NCBI GenBank assembly: GCA_027627225.1
Contig: JAPFQT010000371.1
Span: 91,001-155,000 of the forward strand
Direction: 5' to 3'
Length of the DNA stretch: 64,000 nt
Source of the DNA: Congeria kusceri
Taxonomy: Eukaryota; Mollusca; Bivalvia; Myida; Dreissenidae
In this document: piece by piece, positions 26,617 to 40,651 of the stretch
Layout of the letters: the number at the start of each line of letters is the position of its first letter
Position numbering within the stretch: the stretch's first letter is position 1
Notes under the pieces: generated by a model
Told to the model about the DNA's origin: nothing
What the model saw: the letters and a program-made list of their open reading frames with translations, nothing else
The model's database searches: none
Program-made: the position numbers and the translations under genes

Positions 26617-27604
26617 CTAGATGTGTCACAGACACGGATGCCCCCACCACATATGTTTGGAAACAGTCAAAGGACCTGTCGCCAACACTAATTCTTGCCT
26701 CAAAAAATATTTTTTTAATAATTATTTTATAGTACAAAAATGTCAAAGGGTAATACTTCTACAGAAATTGGTCGCAGCTAAAATTTCTTCCTTTACGATC
26801 GCCTAGACATTAATGTCCTTCAGCTTTGACAGTTTGAACGCCATCCGCCAAGCATTTCAAGAGTGGCTGAATCCACAAAATATCGATAAGTATATATTCT
26901 ATGGTGGAGAAGTGGAAAAGGGCCATAATTCTGCCAACATTAGTCGCTGCCGAAATGCCTTCATGTATGATAACACACACGTTAAGGACCTTTTGTTGTA
27001 AAAGTTTGAACAAAGTTGATCAAACTGTTAAAAAGAAGTTGAGTCTTCATGTCTATATTCTATAGTAGAAAAATGGCCAAAGGCCACACATCTTCCAAAA
27101 TTCATTCCTTTTAGATCATCTACACATACTGGTTCCTCAGCTTTAAACATTGAAGCAAAATCAGCCTAGCACTTCAAAAAGTGCTGTGTCCAAAAAAATT
27201 CAAGAAGTACTATAGTAGTAAAAATGAAAAATAGCAATAAATCTGCCAAAATTGGACGCAACCTAAATTTCGTCTTTTACGATCACCTACACATTAAGGT
27301 TATCCAGCTGTGAACGTTTCAGTTAAATCCGCCCAGCTCTGTAAGAGGAGTTCATATGTTGTATATTCTATAGTGGAAATGATGACAAAGGGCCATAATT
27401 CTACCAAATGTAGTGTCAGCAAAAATTCCATCTCTCACGATCACCAACACACTAAGGTTCTAAAGCTGTGAATGTTTGAGCGAAATCCGCCCAGCAGTAA
27501 AAGAGGTGTTGAATCCATACAGTTTCAGGACGTGCGAACGTACGTTCGTATTACCCGACGGACCGCTAAGAACAATGTCTAACGCCTCCCAATGTGTGGG
27601 GACA
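26617..27604 (-). mobile_element. HINE-like element in unit 5
   Basis: It is 988 bp and nearly the same as the unit 4 copy. It differs in the ACGT tract (GTTCGTATTACCCGAC near 27,544). End motifs are intact. Confidence 0.7.
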
Positions 27605-29719
27605 GAAACAGAAAGGTAGAAGCAAGAAACGAACACAGCAGGCACTACATTTCGACATAATGCTGGAAATGTGGCACTACCAATAATGCAGTATCAAAAA
27701 GTGAGGTAGAAGCTATATATAGCAGTGACAGAAATCGAAAGAAACGCGCTTAATAAGGTGAGCTATAAAGACACGATAATGGTATCCTTACCCCGGATAA
27801 TTTATGGCTATTTGCAATCAATAAAACTGTATCAGTTGACAAAACATGCCTAGTTCTGCAACTCGCCATAATACTGTAAATAAGACAATGAGCGCACCCG
27901 AATGCTGGAAATAAAGCCAGATCAATGTGTTTATGGAGAGCAAATATAGAACGGTAAATAATGGAAAGTTTTGTTTAAATAATATTTCTAGCATCATAAA
28001 TATATTTAAGAACACATGTATGATTGGTAATGCGATTATTACTAACACTCTTTCTTTTTTTGACGCTCCCCAATTTTCGGGTGTTGAACTCTAGTGCGTT
28101 GGCACCATCCTGTTGTTACAGTTTAGAGAATCGAATCATCTGAGATAAATGGATAATCACTCAAATTTGACTGACTGTATTTATGGCATTTTATATCGCA
28201 CTCCTCTCAAATGCGTTGATAAAACACACTTGCATAACAATTAAATCTTTGTTAACCTGTAGTTGGACTGAACTATGTAATGTTGATAAAGGTAAATAAT
28301 TTTAACAATCAATAATAACTAATTTTGTCACAATAGTATTGATAGTATAAACATTACATAGTGACACACACGTTTTCATGCTTATTCGATTATTACTAAT
28401 AACCAAATGGAATGTATTTGTAGAGAACAACTGTAGGACGTATACGCATTTCGGGAACGTATTACATATACAACAAACATGATCCTTCTTTTCCTTAAGT
28501 TATGCACTAATTTAAATTCACACCGTGCTTTGTTAGTTATTTCTTGGGTGGGGATAATTCCAACAATGACACTGATCATTCACTTAAAACAAACCGAATG
28601 CATATACACATTTTTCCAAACATAAATGTGCGCTATTCTTTCAGACCATAATGTAAAAAGCAAAACACTATTTAAAATATGTGGGTGCCGAATAAGTAAG
28701 CAAATTATTTACATTTGTTTGGATATACTTCAATATGATATGGGTAAGTATTAAATATATAGAGATAGTACTTAAATCAAAGTACATTTTCCTTTTTTAT
28801 TGAAACAAACATACATAGCATTCTTCATAGAAACTACTTAAATTAAATATGTAAGGATATTTTTCGAATAGATCAAAACGCATTTAATATATGCTTGGTA
28901 AGATACTATGTATTCAGACAATAGGGATTTAATCCCCGCTATCCAATTGCGTTATAATATATGGCCAATGCAATAACGGCATTTAAGACATGAAATACAT
29001 TTACAAACCTGTGCAATTGCCAAGATATTCATACACACGAAATTCGCCATAAGTACGCATAAGCTGATAAAGATAGAAATCGAATCCATAGAATGAATAA
29101 CAAGCTTACAATTAAAAACATGATGGAGAGAAATCAGAGAGAATAAGACAATCGAATAATCAGCATACATAATGCGGAATATTATTCTGTCCTTAGCCGT
29201 TTACCACAAATATTATCATATGGAATTAAAATTATTTGTGAAAATAAATTAAATAACATTTGTATTTGCCTCACATGCATGCACAAGCATCTCAACATAC
29301 TTCCAAAAGAAATAAACGCATGTAACTTAATGCTTGAAATGCAACCAGATTTAATACCTTTATAATTTAATAACGAATAACTTTTTGCTTCAGAAAATAT
29401 CATATATTTAATCAAATAGAAAACGTCATTACGCATGTAAAAAAAACTGACAAATATGCGCTCAATTAGTTACAAATATATCATTCATATTTGTAAACCG
29501 CCTTGAAATATGCAATTGCCAATATAAAACAGGCAAGTGAGACCCAAACTTGCTTAATAACATCTGGAACAAGAACAGATGTAGGTCATAAAATGCACTG
29601 TAGACCCTAAATTATGCATTTCAATTTTTAATTTTTATTTCTACAAGCTGTAAGCGAACCCTCAGCACGCTAATCGACATATTTCTTAAAATATGGTACA
29701 CTCAACAGTACAGTATCAA

Positions 29720-30707
29720 CTAGATGTGTCACAGACACGGATGCCCCCACCATATATGTTTGGAAACAGACAAAGGACTTGTCGCCAACACTAATTCGAG
29801 CCTCAAATAATATTTTTTTTTTTATTATTTTGTAGTAGAAAAATGACGAAGGGTAATACTTCTACAGAAATTGGTCGAAGCTGAAATTTCTTCCTTTGCG
29901 ATCGCCTAGACATTAATGTCCTTTAGTTTTGACAGTTTGAACGCCATCCGCCAAGCATTTCAAGAGAGGCTGAGTCCACAAAATATCGATAAGTATATAT
30001 TCTATGGTGGAAAAGTGGAAAAGGGCCATAATTCTGCCAACATTAGTCGCTGCCGAAATGCCTTGATGTATGATAACCCACACATTAAGGCCCTTTTGTT
30101 TTAAAAGTTTGAACAAAGTTTATCAAACTGTTAAAGAGAAGTTGAGTCTTCATGTCTATATTCTATAGTAGAAAAATGGCCAAAGGCCATACATCTTCCA
30201 AAATTCATTCCTTTTAGATCATCAACACATACTGGTTCCTCAGCTTTAAACATTGAAGCAAAATCAGCCTAGCACTTCAAAAAGTGTTGAGTCCAATATA
30301 TTTCAAGAAGTACTATAGTAGTAAAAATGAAAAATAGCAATAAACCTGCCAAAATTGGACGCAGCCTAAATTTCGTCTTTTACGATCACCTACACATTAA
30401 GGTTCTCCAGCTGTGAACGTTTCAGTTAAATCCGCCCAGCTCTGTAAGAGGAGTTCATATTTTGTATATTCTATAGTGGAAATAATGACAAAGAGCCATA
30501 ATTCTACCAAATGTAGTCTCAGCAAAAATTCCATTTCTCACGATCACCCACACACAAAGGTTCTAAAGCTGTGGAAGATTGAGCGAAATCCGCCCAGCAG
30601 TAACAGAGGAGTTGAATCCCTACAATTTCAGGACGTGCGTACGTACGTTCGTACGACCCGGCGGACCGCTAAGAACAATGTCTAATGCCTCCCAATGTGT
30701 GGGGACA
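29720..30707 (-). mobile_element. HINE-like element in unit 6
   Basis: This 988 bp first-subtype copy has the end motifs present. Several private changes occur, for example CCACCATATATG next to the subterminal repeat and a longer T run near 29,813. Confidence 0.7.
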
Positions 30708-31240
30708 GAAACAGGAAGGTAGAAGCAAGAAACGAACACAATAGGCACTACATTTCGACATAATGCTGCAAATGCGACACTACCAATAATGCAGTATCAA
30801 AAAGTGAGGTAGAAGCTATATATAGCAGTGTCAGAAATCGAAAAAAACGCACTTAATAAGGTGAGCAATAAAGACACGATAATGGTATCCTTACCAGGGA
30901 TAATTTATAGCTAATTGCAATCAATAAAACTGTATAAGTTTTCAAAACATGCCTAGTTCTGCAAGTCGCCATAATACTGTAAATAACACAATGACAGCTC
31001 CCGAATGCTGGAAACAAAGCCAGATCAATGTGTTTATGGAGAACAAATATAGAACTGTAAATAATGGAAAGTTTTGTTTAAATAATATTGCTAGCATCAT
31101 AAATATATTTAACTACACATGTATGATTGGTAATTCGATTGTTACTAACACTCTTTCTTTATTTGACGCTCCCCAATTCTCGGGTGTTGAACTCTAGTGC
31201 GTTGGCACCATCCTGTTGTCACAGTTTAGAGAATCGAATC

Positions 31241-31460
31241 ATCTGAGATAAATGGATAATCACTCAAATTTGACTGACTGTATTTATGGCATTTTATATT
31301 GCACCCCTCTCAAATGCGTTGATAAAACACACTTGCATAATGATTAAATCATCTGAGATAAATGGATAATCACTCAAATTTGACTGACTGTATTTATGGC
31401 ATTTTATATCGCACTCCTCTCAAATGCGTTGATAAAACACACTTGCATAATGATTAAATC
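31241..31460. repeat. 110 bp tandem duplication inside unit 6
   Basis: ATCTGAGATAAATGG starts at 31,241 and again at 31,351. The copies join at AAATC|ATCTG, where the ends share AATC. The two copies differ at only a few bases (TATTGCACCCC against TATCGCACTCC), so the event is recent. Confidence 0.95.
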
Positions 31461-31617
31461 TTTGTTAACCTGTAGTTGGACTAAACTATGTAATGGTGAT
31501 AAAGGTAAATAATTTTAACAATCAATAATAACTAATTTTGTCACAATAGTATTGATAGTATCAACATTACATAGTAACACATACGTTTTCATGCTTATTC
31601 GATTATTACTAATAACC

Positions 31618-34600
31618 AAATGGAACGTATTTGTAGAGAACAAATGTAGGACGTATACGCATTTCGGGAACGTATTACATATACAACAAACATGATCCTT
31701 CTTTTCCTTAACTTATGCACTAATTTAAATTCACACCGTGCTTTGTTAGTTATTTCTTGGGTGGGGATAATTCCAACAATGACACTGATCATTCACTTAA
31801 AACAAACCGAATGCATATACACATTTGTCCAAAAATAAACGTGCGCTATTCTTTCAGACCATATGTAAAAGCAAAACACTATTTAAAATATGTGGGTGCC
31901 GAATAAGTAAGCAAACTATTTACATTTGTTTGGATATACTTCAATATGATATGGGTAAGTATTAAATATATAGAGATAGTACTTTAAATCAAAGTATATT
32001 GTCCTTTATTATTGAAACAAACATACATGACATTCTTCATAGAAACTACTTAAATTAAAGGTGTAAGGATATTTTTCTAATAGATCAAAACGCATTTAAT
32101 ATATGCTTGGTAAGATACTATGTATTCAGACAATAGGGATTTAATCCCCGCTATCCAATTGCGTTATAATATATGGCCAATGCAATAACTGCATTGAAGA
32201 CATGAAATACATTTACAAACCTGTGCAATTGCCAAGATATTAATACACACGAAATTCGCCATAAGTACGCATAAGCTGATAAAGATAGAAATCGAATTCA
32301 TAGTATGAATAAAAGGCTTACAATTAAAAACATGATGGGGAGAAATCAGACAGAATAAGACAATCGAATAATCAGCATACATAATGCGGAATATTATTCT
32401 GTCCGTTAGCCGTTTACCACAAATATTAGCGTATCGAATTAAAATTATTTGTGAAAATAAATAAAATAACATTTGTATTTGCCTCACATGCATGCACAAG
32501 CATCTCAACATACTTCCAAAAGAAATAAACGCATGTAACTTAATGCTTGAAATGCAACCATATTCAATACCTTTATAATTTAATAAAGAATAACTTTGTG
32601 CTTCAGAAAATATCATATATTTAATCAAATAGAAAACGTCATTACGCATGTAAAAAAAACTGACAAATATGCGCTCTTTTAGGTACAAATATATCACTCA
32701 TATTTGAAAACCGCCTTGAAATATGCAGTTGCCAATATAAAACAGGCAAGTGAGACCTAAACTTGCTTAATAACATATAGAACAAGAACAGATGTAGGTC
32801 ATAAAATGCACTGTAGTCCCTAAATTATGAATTTCAATTTTTAATTTTTATTTCTACGAGCTGATAGCGAACACTCAACACGTTAATCGACATATTTCTG
32901 AAAATATGGTACACTCAACAGTACAGTATCAACTAGATGTGTCACAGACACGGGGGATGCCCCCACCACATATGTTTGGAAAGAGTCAAAGGACTTGTCG
33001 CCAACACTAATTCTTGCCTCAAAAAATATTTTTTTAATAATTATTTTATAGTACAAAAATGACAAAGGGTAATACTTTAACAGAAATTGGTCGCAGCTAA
33101 AATTTCTTCCTTTGCGATCGCCTAGACATTAATGTCCTTCAGCTTTGACAGTTTGAACGCCATCCGCCAAGCATTTCAAGAGTGGCTGAGTCCACAAAAT
33201 ATCGATAAGAATATATTCTATGGTGGAGAAGTGGAAAAGGGCCATAATTCTGCCAACATTAGTCGCTGCCGAAATGCCTTCATGTATGATAACACACACG
33301 TTAAGGACCTTTTGTTGTAAAAGTTTGAACAAAGTTGATCAAACTGTTTAAAAAAAGTTGAGTCTTCATGTCTATATTCTATAGTAGAAAAATGGCCAAA
33401 GGCCACACATCTTCCAAAATTCATTCCTTTTAGATCATCTACACATACTGGTTCCTCAGCTTTAAACATTGAAGCAAAATCAGCCTAGCACTTCAAAAAG
33501 TGCTGTGTCCAAAAAAATTCAAGAAGTACTATAGTAGTAAAAATGAAAAATAGCAATAAATCTGCCAAAATTGGACGCAACCTAAATTTCGTCTTTTACG
33601 ATCACCTACACATTAAGGTTCTCCAGCTGTGAACGTTTCAGTTAAATCCGCCCAGCTCTGTAAGAGGAGTTCATATGTTGTATATTCTATTGTGGAAATG
33701 ATGACAAAGGGCCATAATTCTACCAAATGTAGTGTCAGCAAAAATTCCATCTCTCACGATCACCAACACACTAAGGTTCTAAAGCTGTGAATGTTTAAGC
33801 GAAATCCGCCCAGCAGTAAAAGAGGTGTTGAATCCATACAGTTTCAGGACGTTTGTACGTACGTTCGTACGACCCGACGGACCGCTAAGAACAATGTCTA
33901 ACGCCTCCCAATGTGTGGGGACAGAAACAGAAAGGTAGAAGCAAGAAACGAACACAGTAGGCACTACATTTCGACATAATGCTGGAAATGTGGCACTACC
34001 AATAATGCAGTATCAAAAAGTGAGGTAGAAGCTATATATAGCAGTGACAGAAATCGAAAGAAACGCGCTTAATAAGGTGAGCTATAAAGACACGATAATG
34101 GTATCCTTACCCCGGATAATTTATGGCTATTTGCAATCAATAAAACTGTATCAGTTGACAAAACATGCCTAGTTCTGCAACTCGCCATAATACTGTAAAT
34201 AAGACAATGAGAGCACCCGAATGCTGGAAATAAAGCCAGATCAATGTGTTTATGGAGAGCAAATATAGAACGGTAAATAATGGAAAGTTTTGTTTAAATA
34301 ATATTGCTAGCATCATAAATATATTTAAGAACACATGTATGATTGGTAATGCGATTATTACTAACACTCTTTCTTTTTTTGACGCTCCCCAATTTTCGGG
34401 TGTTGAACTCTAGTGCGTTGGCACCATCCTGTTGTTACAGTTTAGAGAATCGAATCATCTGAGATAAATGGATAATCACTCAAATTTGACTGACTGTATT
34501 TATGGCATTTTATATCGCACTCCTCTCAAATGCGTTGATAAAACACACTTGCATAACAATTAAATCTTTGTTAACCTGTAGTTGGACTGAACTATGTAAT

Positions 34601-34723
34601 GGTGATAAAGGTAAATAATTTTAACAATCAATAATAACTAATTTTGTCACAATAGTATTGATAGTATAAACGTTACATAGTGACACAAACGTTTTCATGC
34701 TTATTCGATTATTACTAATAACC
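31618..34723 (+). repeat. Array unit 7
   Basis: It is 3,106 bp. Its right part is nearly identical to unit 5 at a distance of 6,319 bp, the clearest higher-order duplication in the array. A minus-strand frame of 177 codons (32,164-32,697) is the partly broken counterpart of the unit 4 frame. Confidence 0.9.
32933..33923 (-). mobile_element. HINE-like element in unit 7
   Basis: This 991 bp second-subtype copy has three extra bases in the subterminal repeat (CGGGGGATGCCCCCACC), which extends its G/C pairing potential. Otherwise it is very close to the unit 5 copy. Confidence 0.7.
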
Positions 34724-37700
34724 AAATGGAATGTATTTGTAGAGAACAACTGTAGGACGTATACGCATTTCGGGAACGTATTACATATACAACAAACATG
34801 ATCCTTCTTTTCCTTAAGTTATGCACTAATTTAAATTCACACCGTGCTTTGTTAGTTATTTCATGGGTGGGGATAATTCCAACAATGACACTGATCATTC
34901 ACTTAAAACAAACCGAATGCATATACACATTTTTCCAAACATACATGTGCGCTATTCTTTCAGACCATATGTAAAAAGCAAAACACTATTTAAAATATGT
35001 GGGTGCCGAATAAGTAAGCAAATTATTTACATTTGTTTGGATATACTTCAATATGATATGGGTAAGTATTAAATATATAGAGATAGTACTTAAATCAAAG
35101 TACATTGTCCTTTTTTATTGAAACAAACATACATAGCATTCTTCATAGAAACTACTTAAATTAAATATGTAAGGATATTTTTCTAATAGATCAAAACGCA
35201 TTTAATATATGCTTGGTAAGATACTATGTATTCAGACAATAGGGATTTAATCCCCGCTATCTAATTGCGTTATAATGTATGGCCAATGCAATAACGGCAT
35301 TTAACACATGAAATACATTTACAAACCTGTGCAATTGCCAAGATATTCATAGACACGAAATTCGCAATAAGTACGGATAAGCTGATAAAGATAGAAATCG
35401 AATCCATAGAATGAATAACAAGCTTACAATTAAAAACCTGATGGAGAGAAATCAGAGAGAATAAGACAATCGAATAATCAGCATACATAATGCGGAATAT
35501 TATTCTGTCCTTAGCCGTTTACCACAAATATTATCATATGGAATTAAAATTATTTGTGAAAATAAATTAAATAACATTTGTATTTGCCTCACATGCATGC
35601 ACAAGCATCTCAACATACTTCCAAAAGAAATAAACGCATGTAACTTAATGCTTGAAATGCAACCAGATTTAATACCTTTATAATTTAATAAAGAATAACT
35701 TTGTGCATCAGAAAATATCATATATTTAATCAAATAGAAAACGTCATTACGCATGTAAAAAAAACTGACAAATATGCGCTCTTTTAGTTACAAATATATC
35801 ACTCATATTTGTAAACCGCCTTGAAATATGCAATTGCCAATATAAAACAGGCAAGTGAGACCTAAACTTGCTTAATAACATATAGAACAAGAACAGATGT
35901 AGGTCATAAAATGCACTGTAGTCCCTAAATTATGAATTTCAATTTTTAATTTTTATTTCTACGAGCTGTTAGCGAACACTCAACACGCTAATCGACATAT
36001 TTCTGAAAATATGGTACACTCAACAGTACAGTATCAACTAGATGTGTCACAGACACGGATGCCCCCACCACATATGGTTGGAAACAGTCAAAGGACTTGT
36101 CGCCAACACTAATTCTTGCCTCGAAAAATATTTTTTTAATAATTATTTTATAGTACAAAAATGACAAAGGGTAATACTTCTACAGAAATTGGTCGCAGCT
36201 AAAATTTCTTCCTTTGCGATCGCCTAGACATTAATGTCCTTCAGCTTTGACAGTTTGAACGCCATCCGCCATGCATTTCAAGAGTGGCTGAGTCCACAAA
36301 ATATCGATAAGTATATATTCTATGGTGGAGAAGTGGAAAAGGGCCATAATTCTGCCAACATTAGTCGCTGCCGAAATGCCTTCATGTATGATAACACACA
36401 CATTAAGGACCTTTTGTAGTAAAAGTTTGAACAAAATTGATCAAACTGTTAAAAAGAAGTTGAGTCTTCATGTTTATATTCTGTAGTAGAAAAATGGCCA
36501 AAGGCCAGACATCTTCCAAAATTCATTCCTTTTAGATCATCTACACATACTGGTTCCTCAGCTTTAAACATTGAAGCAAAATCAGCCTAGCACTTCAAAA
36601 AGTGCTGTGTCCAAAAAAATTCAAGAAGTACTATAGTAGTAAAAATGAAAAATAGCAATAAATCTGCCAAAATTGGACGCAACCTAAATTTCGTCTTTTA
36701 CGATCACCTACACATTAAGGTTCTCCAGCTGTGAACGTTTCAGTTAAAACCGCCCAGCTCTGTAAGAGGAGTTCATGTGTTGTATATTCTATAGTGGAAA
36801 TGATGACAAAGGGCCATAATTCTACGAAATGTAGTCTCAGCAAAAATTCCATCTCACACGATCACCCACACACAAAGGTTCTAAAGCTGTGAAAGTTTGA
36901 GCGAAATCCGCCCAGCAGTAAAAGAGGTGTTGAATCCTTACAGTTTCAGGACGTGCGTACGTACGTTCGTACGACCCGACGGACCGCTAAGAACAATGTC
37001 TAACGCCTCAGTGTGGGGACAGAAACAGAAAGGTAGAAGCAAGAAACGAACACAGTAGGCACTACATTTCGACATAATGCTGGAAATGTGACACTACCAA
37101 TAATGCAGTATCAAAAAGTGAGGTAGAAGCATTATATAGCAGTGACAGAAATCGAAAGAAACGCGCTTAATAAGGTGAGCTATAAAGACACGATAATGGT
37201 ATCCTTACCCCGGATAATTTATGGCTAATTGCAATCAATAAAACTGTATCAGTTGTCAAAACATGCCTAGTTCTGCAACTCGCCATAATACTGTAAATAA
37301 CACAATGAGAGCACTCGAATGCTGGAAATAAAGCCAGATCAATGTGTTTATGGATAACAAATATAGAACGGTAAATAATGGAAAGTTTTGTTTATATAAT
37401 ATTGCTAGCATCATAAATATATTTAACAACGCATGCATGATTGGTAATTCGATTATTACTAACACTCTTTCTTTATTTGACGCTCCCCAATTCACGGGTG
37501 TTGAACTCTAGTGCATTGGCACCATCCTGTTGTCACAGTTTAGAGAATCGAATCATCTGAGATAAATGGATAATCACTCAAATTTGACTGACTGTATTTA
37601 TGGCATTTTGTATTACACTCCTCTCAAATGCGTTGATAAAACACACTTGCATAATGACTAAATCTTTGTTAACCTGTAGTTGGACTGAACTATGTAATGG

Positions 37701-37821
37701 TGATAAAGGTAAATAATTTTAACAATCAATAATAACTAATTTTGTCACAATAGTATTGATAGCATTAACATTACACAGTAACACATACGTTTTCATGCTT
37801 ATTCGATTATTACTAATAACC
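34724..37821 (+). repeat. Array unit 8
   Basis: It is 3,098 bp and matches unit 6 in its left part (ATTATCATATGG 6,318 bp apart). It has private changes such as ATTTCATGGGTGG near 34,860. Confidence 0.9.
36038..37021 (-). mobile_element. HINE-like element in unit 8
   Basis: This is a 984 bp second-subtype copy. The outer hairpin is damaged: GCCTCAGTGTGGGGACA has lost about four bases of the loop. Confidence 0.7.
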
Positions 37822-40651
37822 AAATGGAATGTATTTGTAGAGAACAAATGTAGGACGCATTTCGGGAACGTATTACATATACAACAAACATGATCCTTCT
37901 TTTCCTTAAGTTATGCACTAATTTAAATTCACACCGTGCTTTGTTAGTTATTTCTTGGCTGGGGATAATTCCAACAATGACACTGATCATCACTTAAAAC
38001 AAACCGAATGCATATACACATTTTTTTCAAAAATAAATGTGCGCTATTCTTTCAGACCATATGTAAAAGCAAAACACTATTTAAAATATGTGGGTGCCGA
38101 ATAAGTAAGCAAATTATTTACATTTGTTTGGATATACTTCAATATGATATGGGTAAGTATTAAATATATAGAGATAGTACTTTAAATCAAAGTACATTGT
38201 CCTTTTTTATTGAAACAAACATACATAACATTCTTCATAGAAACTACTTAAATTAAACGTATAAGGATATTTTTCTAATAGATCAAAACGCATTTAATAC
38301 ATTCTTGGTAAGATACTATGTATTCAGACAATAGGGATTTAATCCCCGCTATCCAATTGCGTTATAATATATGGCCAATGCAATAACTGCATTTAAGACA
38401 TGAAATACATTTACAAACCTGCGCAATTGCCTAGATATTCATACACACGAAATTCGCCATAAGTACGCATAAGCTGATAAAGATAGAAATCGAATCCATA
38501 GTATGAATAAAAAGCTTACAATTAAAAACATGAGAGAAATCAGACAGAATAAGACAATCGAATAATCAGCATACATAATGCGGACTATTATTCTGTCCGT
38601 TAGCCGTTTACCACAAATATTAGCATATGGAATTACAATTATTTGTAAAAAATAAATAAAATAACATTTGTATTTGCCCCACATGTATGCACAAGCATCT
38701 CCACATACTTCCAAAAGAAATAAACGCATGTAACTCAATGCTTGAAATGCAACCAGATTTAATACCTTTATAATTTAATAAATAAAACATTAATGCTTCA
38801 GAAGATATCCTTTATTTAATCAACTAGAAAACGTCATTACGCATGTTAAATACACTGTCTGTTTACAAATATTCGCTCTGTTAGTTACAAATATATCACT
38901 CATATTGGTAAACCGCCTTGAAATATGCAATTGCCAATATAAAAGAAGCAAGTGAGAACTAAACTTGCTCAATAACATATAAAACAAGAAAATATGTAGG
39001 TCATAGAACGCACTGTAGACCCTAAATTATGCATTTCAATTTTTAAGTTTAATTTCTACAAGCTGTAAGCGAAACACTCAGCGCGACAAAACGACATATT
39101 TCTGAAAATATGGTACACTCAACAGTACAGTATCAACTAGATGTGTCACAGACACGGATGCCCCCACCACACATGTTTGGAAACAGACAAAGGACTTGTG
39201 GCCAACACTAATTCTTGCCTCAACAAATAACTTTTTAAAATTATTTTATAGTAGAAAAATAACAAAGGGTAATACTTCTGCCGAAATTGGTCGCAGCCGA
39301 AATTTCTTCTTTTGCGATCGCCTAGACACTAATGTCCTTCAGCTTTCACAGTTTGATTGCCATCCGCCTAGTCTTTCAAGAGGGGTTGAGTCCACAAAAT
39401 ATCGGGAATTATATATTATATGGTGGAATAGTGGAAATAGGCCATAATTCTGCCAAAATTTGTCGCTGCCAAATTTCCTTCATATATGATCACCTACACA
39501 TTAAGGCTCTTTAGCTGTAAAAGTTTGAACGAAATTTATCACTCTGTTAAATAGATTCCTCCGTCTATATTCTATAGTAGAAAAATGGCCAAGGGCCATA
39601 AATATGCGAAAAATTGGTCGAAGCCAAAATTCATTCCTTTCAGATCATCTACACATAATGGTTCCTCAGCTTTAAACATTTAAGTAAAATCAGCCTAACA
39701 GTTCAAAAAGTGTTGAGTCCAAAATTTTTTAAGAAGTACTATAGTAGTAAACATGAAAAATAGCAATAAATCTGCCAAAATTGGACGCAGCCTAAATTTC
39801 GTATTTTACGATCACCTACACATTAAGGTTCTCCACCTGTGTATGTTTCAGTTAAATCCGCCCAGCACTGTAAGAGGAGTTAATATTTTGTATATTCTAT
39901 ACTGGAAAAAAATGACAAAGGGCCATGATTCTACCAAATGTAGTTTCAGCAAAAATTCCATCACTCAGGATCACTCACACATCAAGGTTCCATAGCTATG
40001 AAAGTTTGAGCGAAATCCGCCCAGCAGTAAAAGAGGAGTTGCATCCATACAATTTGAGGACGTGCGAACGTACGTGCGTAGACCCGACGGACCGTTAAGA
40101 GCAATGCCTAATGCTTCCCAATTTTTTCCGGACATAAAAAGAAAGGTAGAAGCAACAAACGAACACAGTAGGCACTGCATTTCGACATAATGCTGGAAAT
40201 GTGACACTACCAACAATGCAGTATCAAAAAGTGAGGTAGAACCTAAATATAGCACTGATAGAAATCGAAAAACGCACTTAATAAGGTGAGTTATAAAGAC
40301 ACCATAATGGTATCTTACTCCGGAAAATTTATGGTTAATTGCTATCAATTAAACTGTATGAGTTGTCAAAACATGCCTAGTTCTGCAACTCGCCATGATA
40401 CTGTAAATAAGACAAAGAGAGCACCCGAATGCTGGAAATAAAGCCAAATCAATGTGTTTGGGGAGAAAAAACACACTTGCATAATGTTTACATCTGTGTT
40501 AACCTGTAGTTGGACTAAAATATGTAATGAAGATAAATGTCAATAATTTTAACAATCAATAATAACTAATTTTGTCAGAATAGTATTGATAGCATCAACA
40601 TTACATAGTAACACACACGTTTTCATGCTTATTCGATTATTACTAATAACT
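37822..40651 (+). repeat. Array unit 9 (truncated right edge)
   Basis: It is 2,830 bp. About 290 bp are deleted near 40,466-40,470, where GGGGAGA is joined directly to AAACACACTTGC. Its right edge reads CTAATAACTATTACAGCC, the long-form sequence, so the array ends here. It is more diverged than the inner units, as expected for an array edge. Confidence 0.9.
39137..40135 (-). mobile_element. HINE-like element in unit 9
   Basis: It is 999 bp and the most diverged array copy. The left end is intact (CTAG, hairpin, GGATGCCCCCACC). The outer end is CCCAATTTTTTCCGGACAT, so the 5' hairpin is mostly lost. Confidence 0.65.

Larger units (their letters stand above)
25101..28404 (+). repeat. Array unit 5 (with a 201 bp internal duplication)
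   Basis: It is 3,304 bp, the longest unit. The extra length is a tandem duplication at 25,738-26,139. It shares private variants with unit 7: TTATGGCTATTTGCAATC, TGTTGTTACAG and GAACAACTGTAGG lie exactly 6,319 bp apart in the two regions. Confidence 0.9.
28405..31617 (+). repeat. Array unit 6 (with a 110 bp internal duplication)
   Basis: It is 3,213 bp. After about 29,500 it returns to the first subtype (GTAGACCCTAAATTATGC). The extra length is the duplication at 31,241-31,460. Confidence 0.9.
12679..40651. repeat. Tandem array of nine ~3.1 kb units (satellite-like)
   Basis: The landmark GTATCAACTAGATGTGTCAC recurs with its ATCAAC at 14,011, 17,115, 20,215, 23,308, 26,612, 29,715, 32,928, 36,033 and 39,132. 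Spacings are 3,104, 3,100, 3,093, 3,304, 3,103, 3,213, 3,105 and 3,099. All eight internal junctions read CTAATAACCAAATGG. In the long form, AATAACC and CCAAATGG are about 1.1 kb apart, so the same two-base (CC) microhomology joint is shared by every unit. All units have the same orientation and each holds one HINE-like insertion. No conserved coding frame is present. Confidence 0.95.

Noticed and set aside
12679..40651. The array as rDNA, histone or other gene cluster
   Set aside because: No rRNA, tRNA or histone sequence is recognisable in a unit, and no coding frame is conserved between units.
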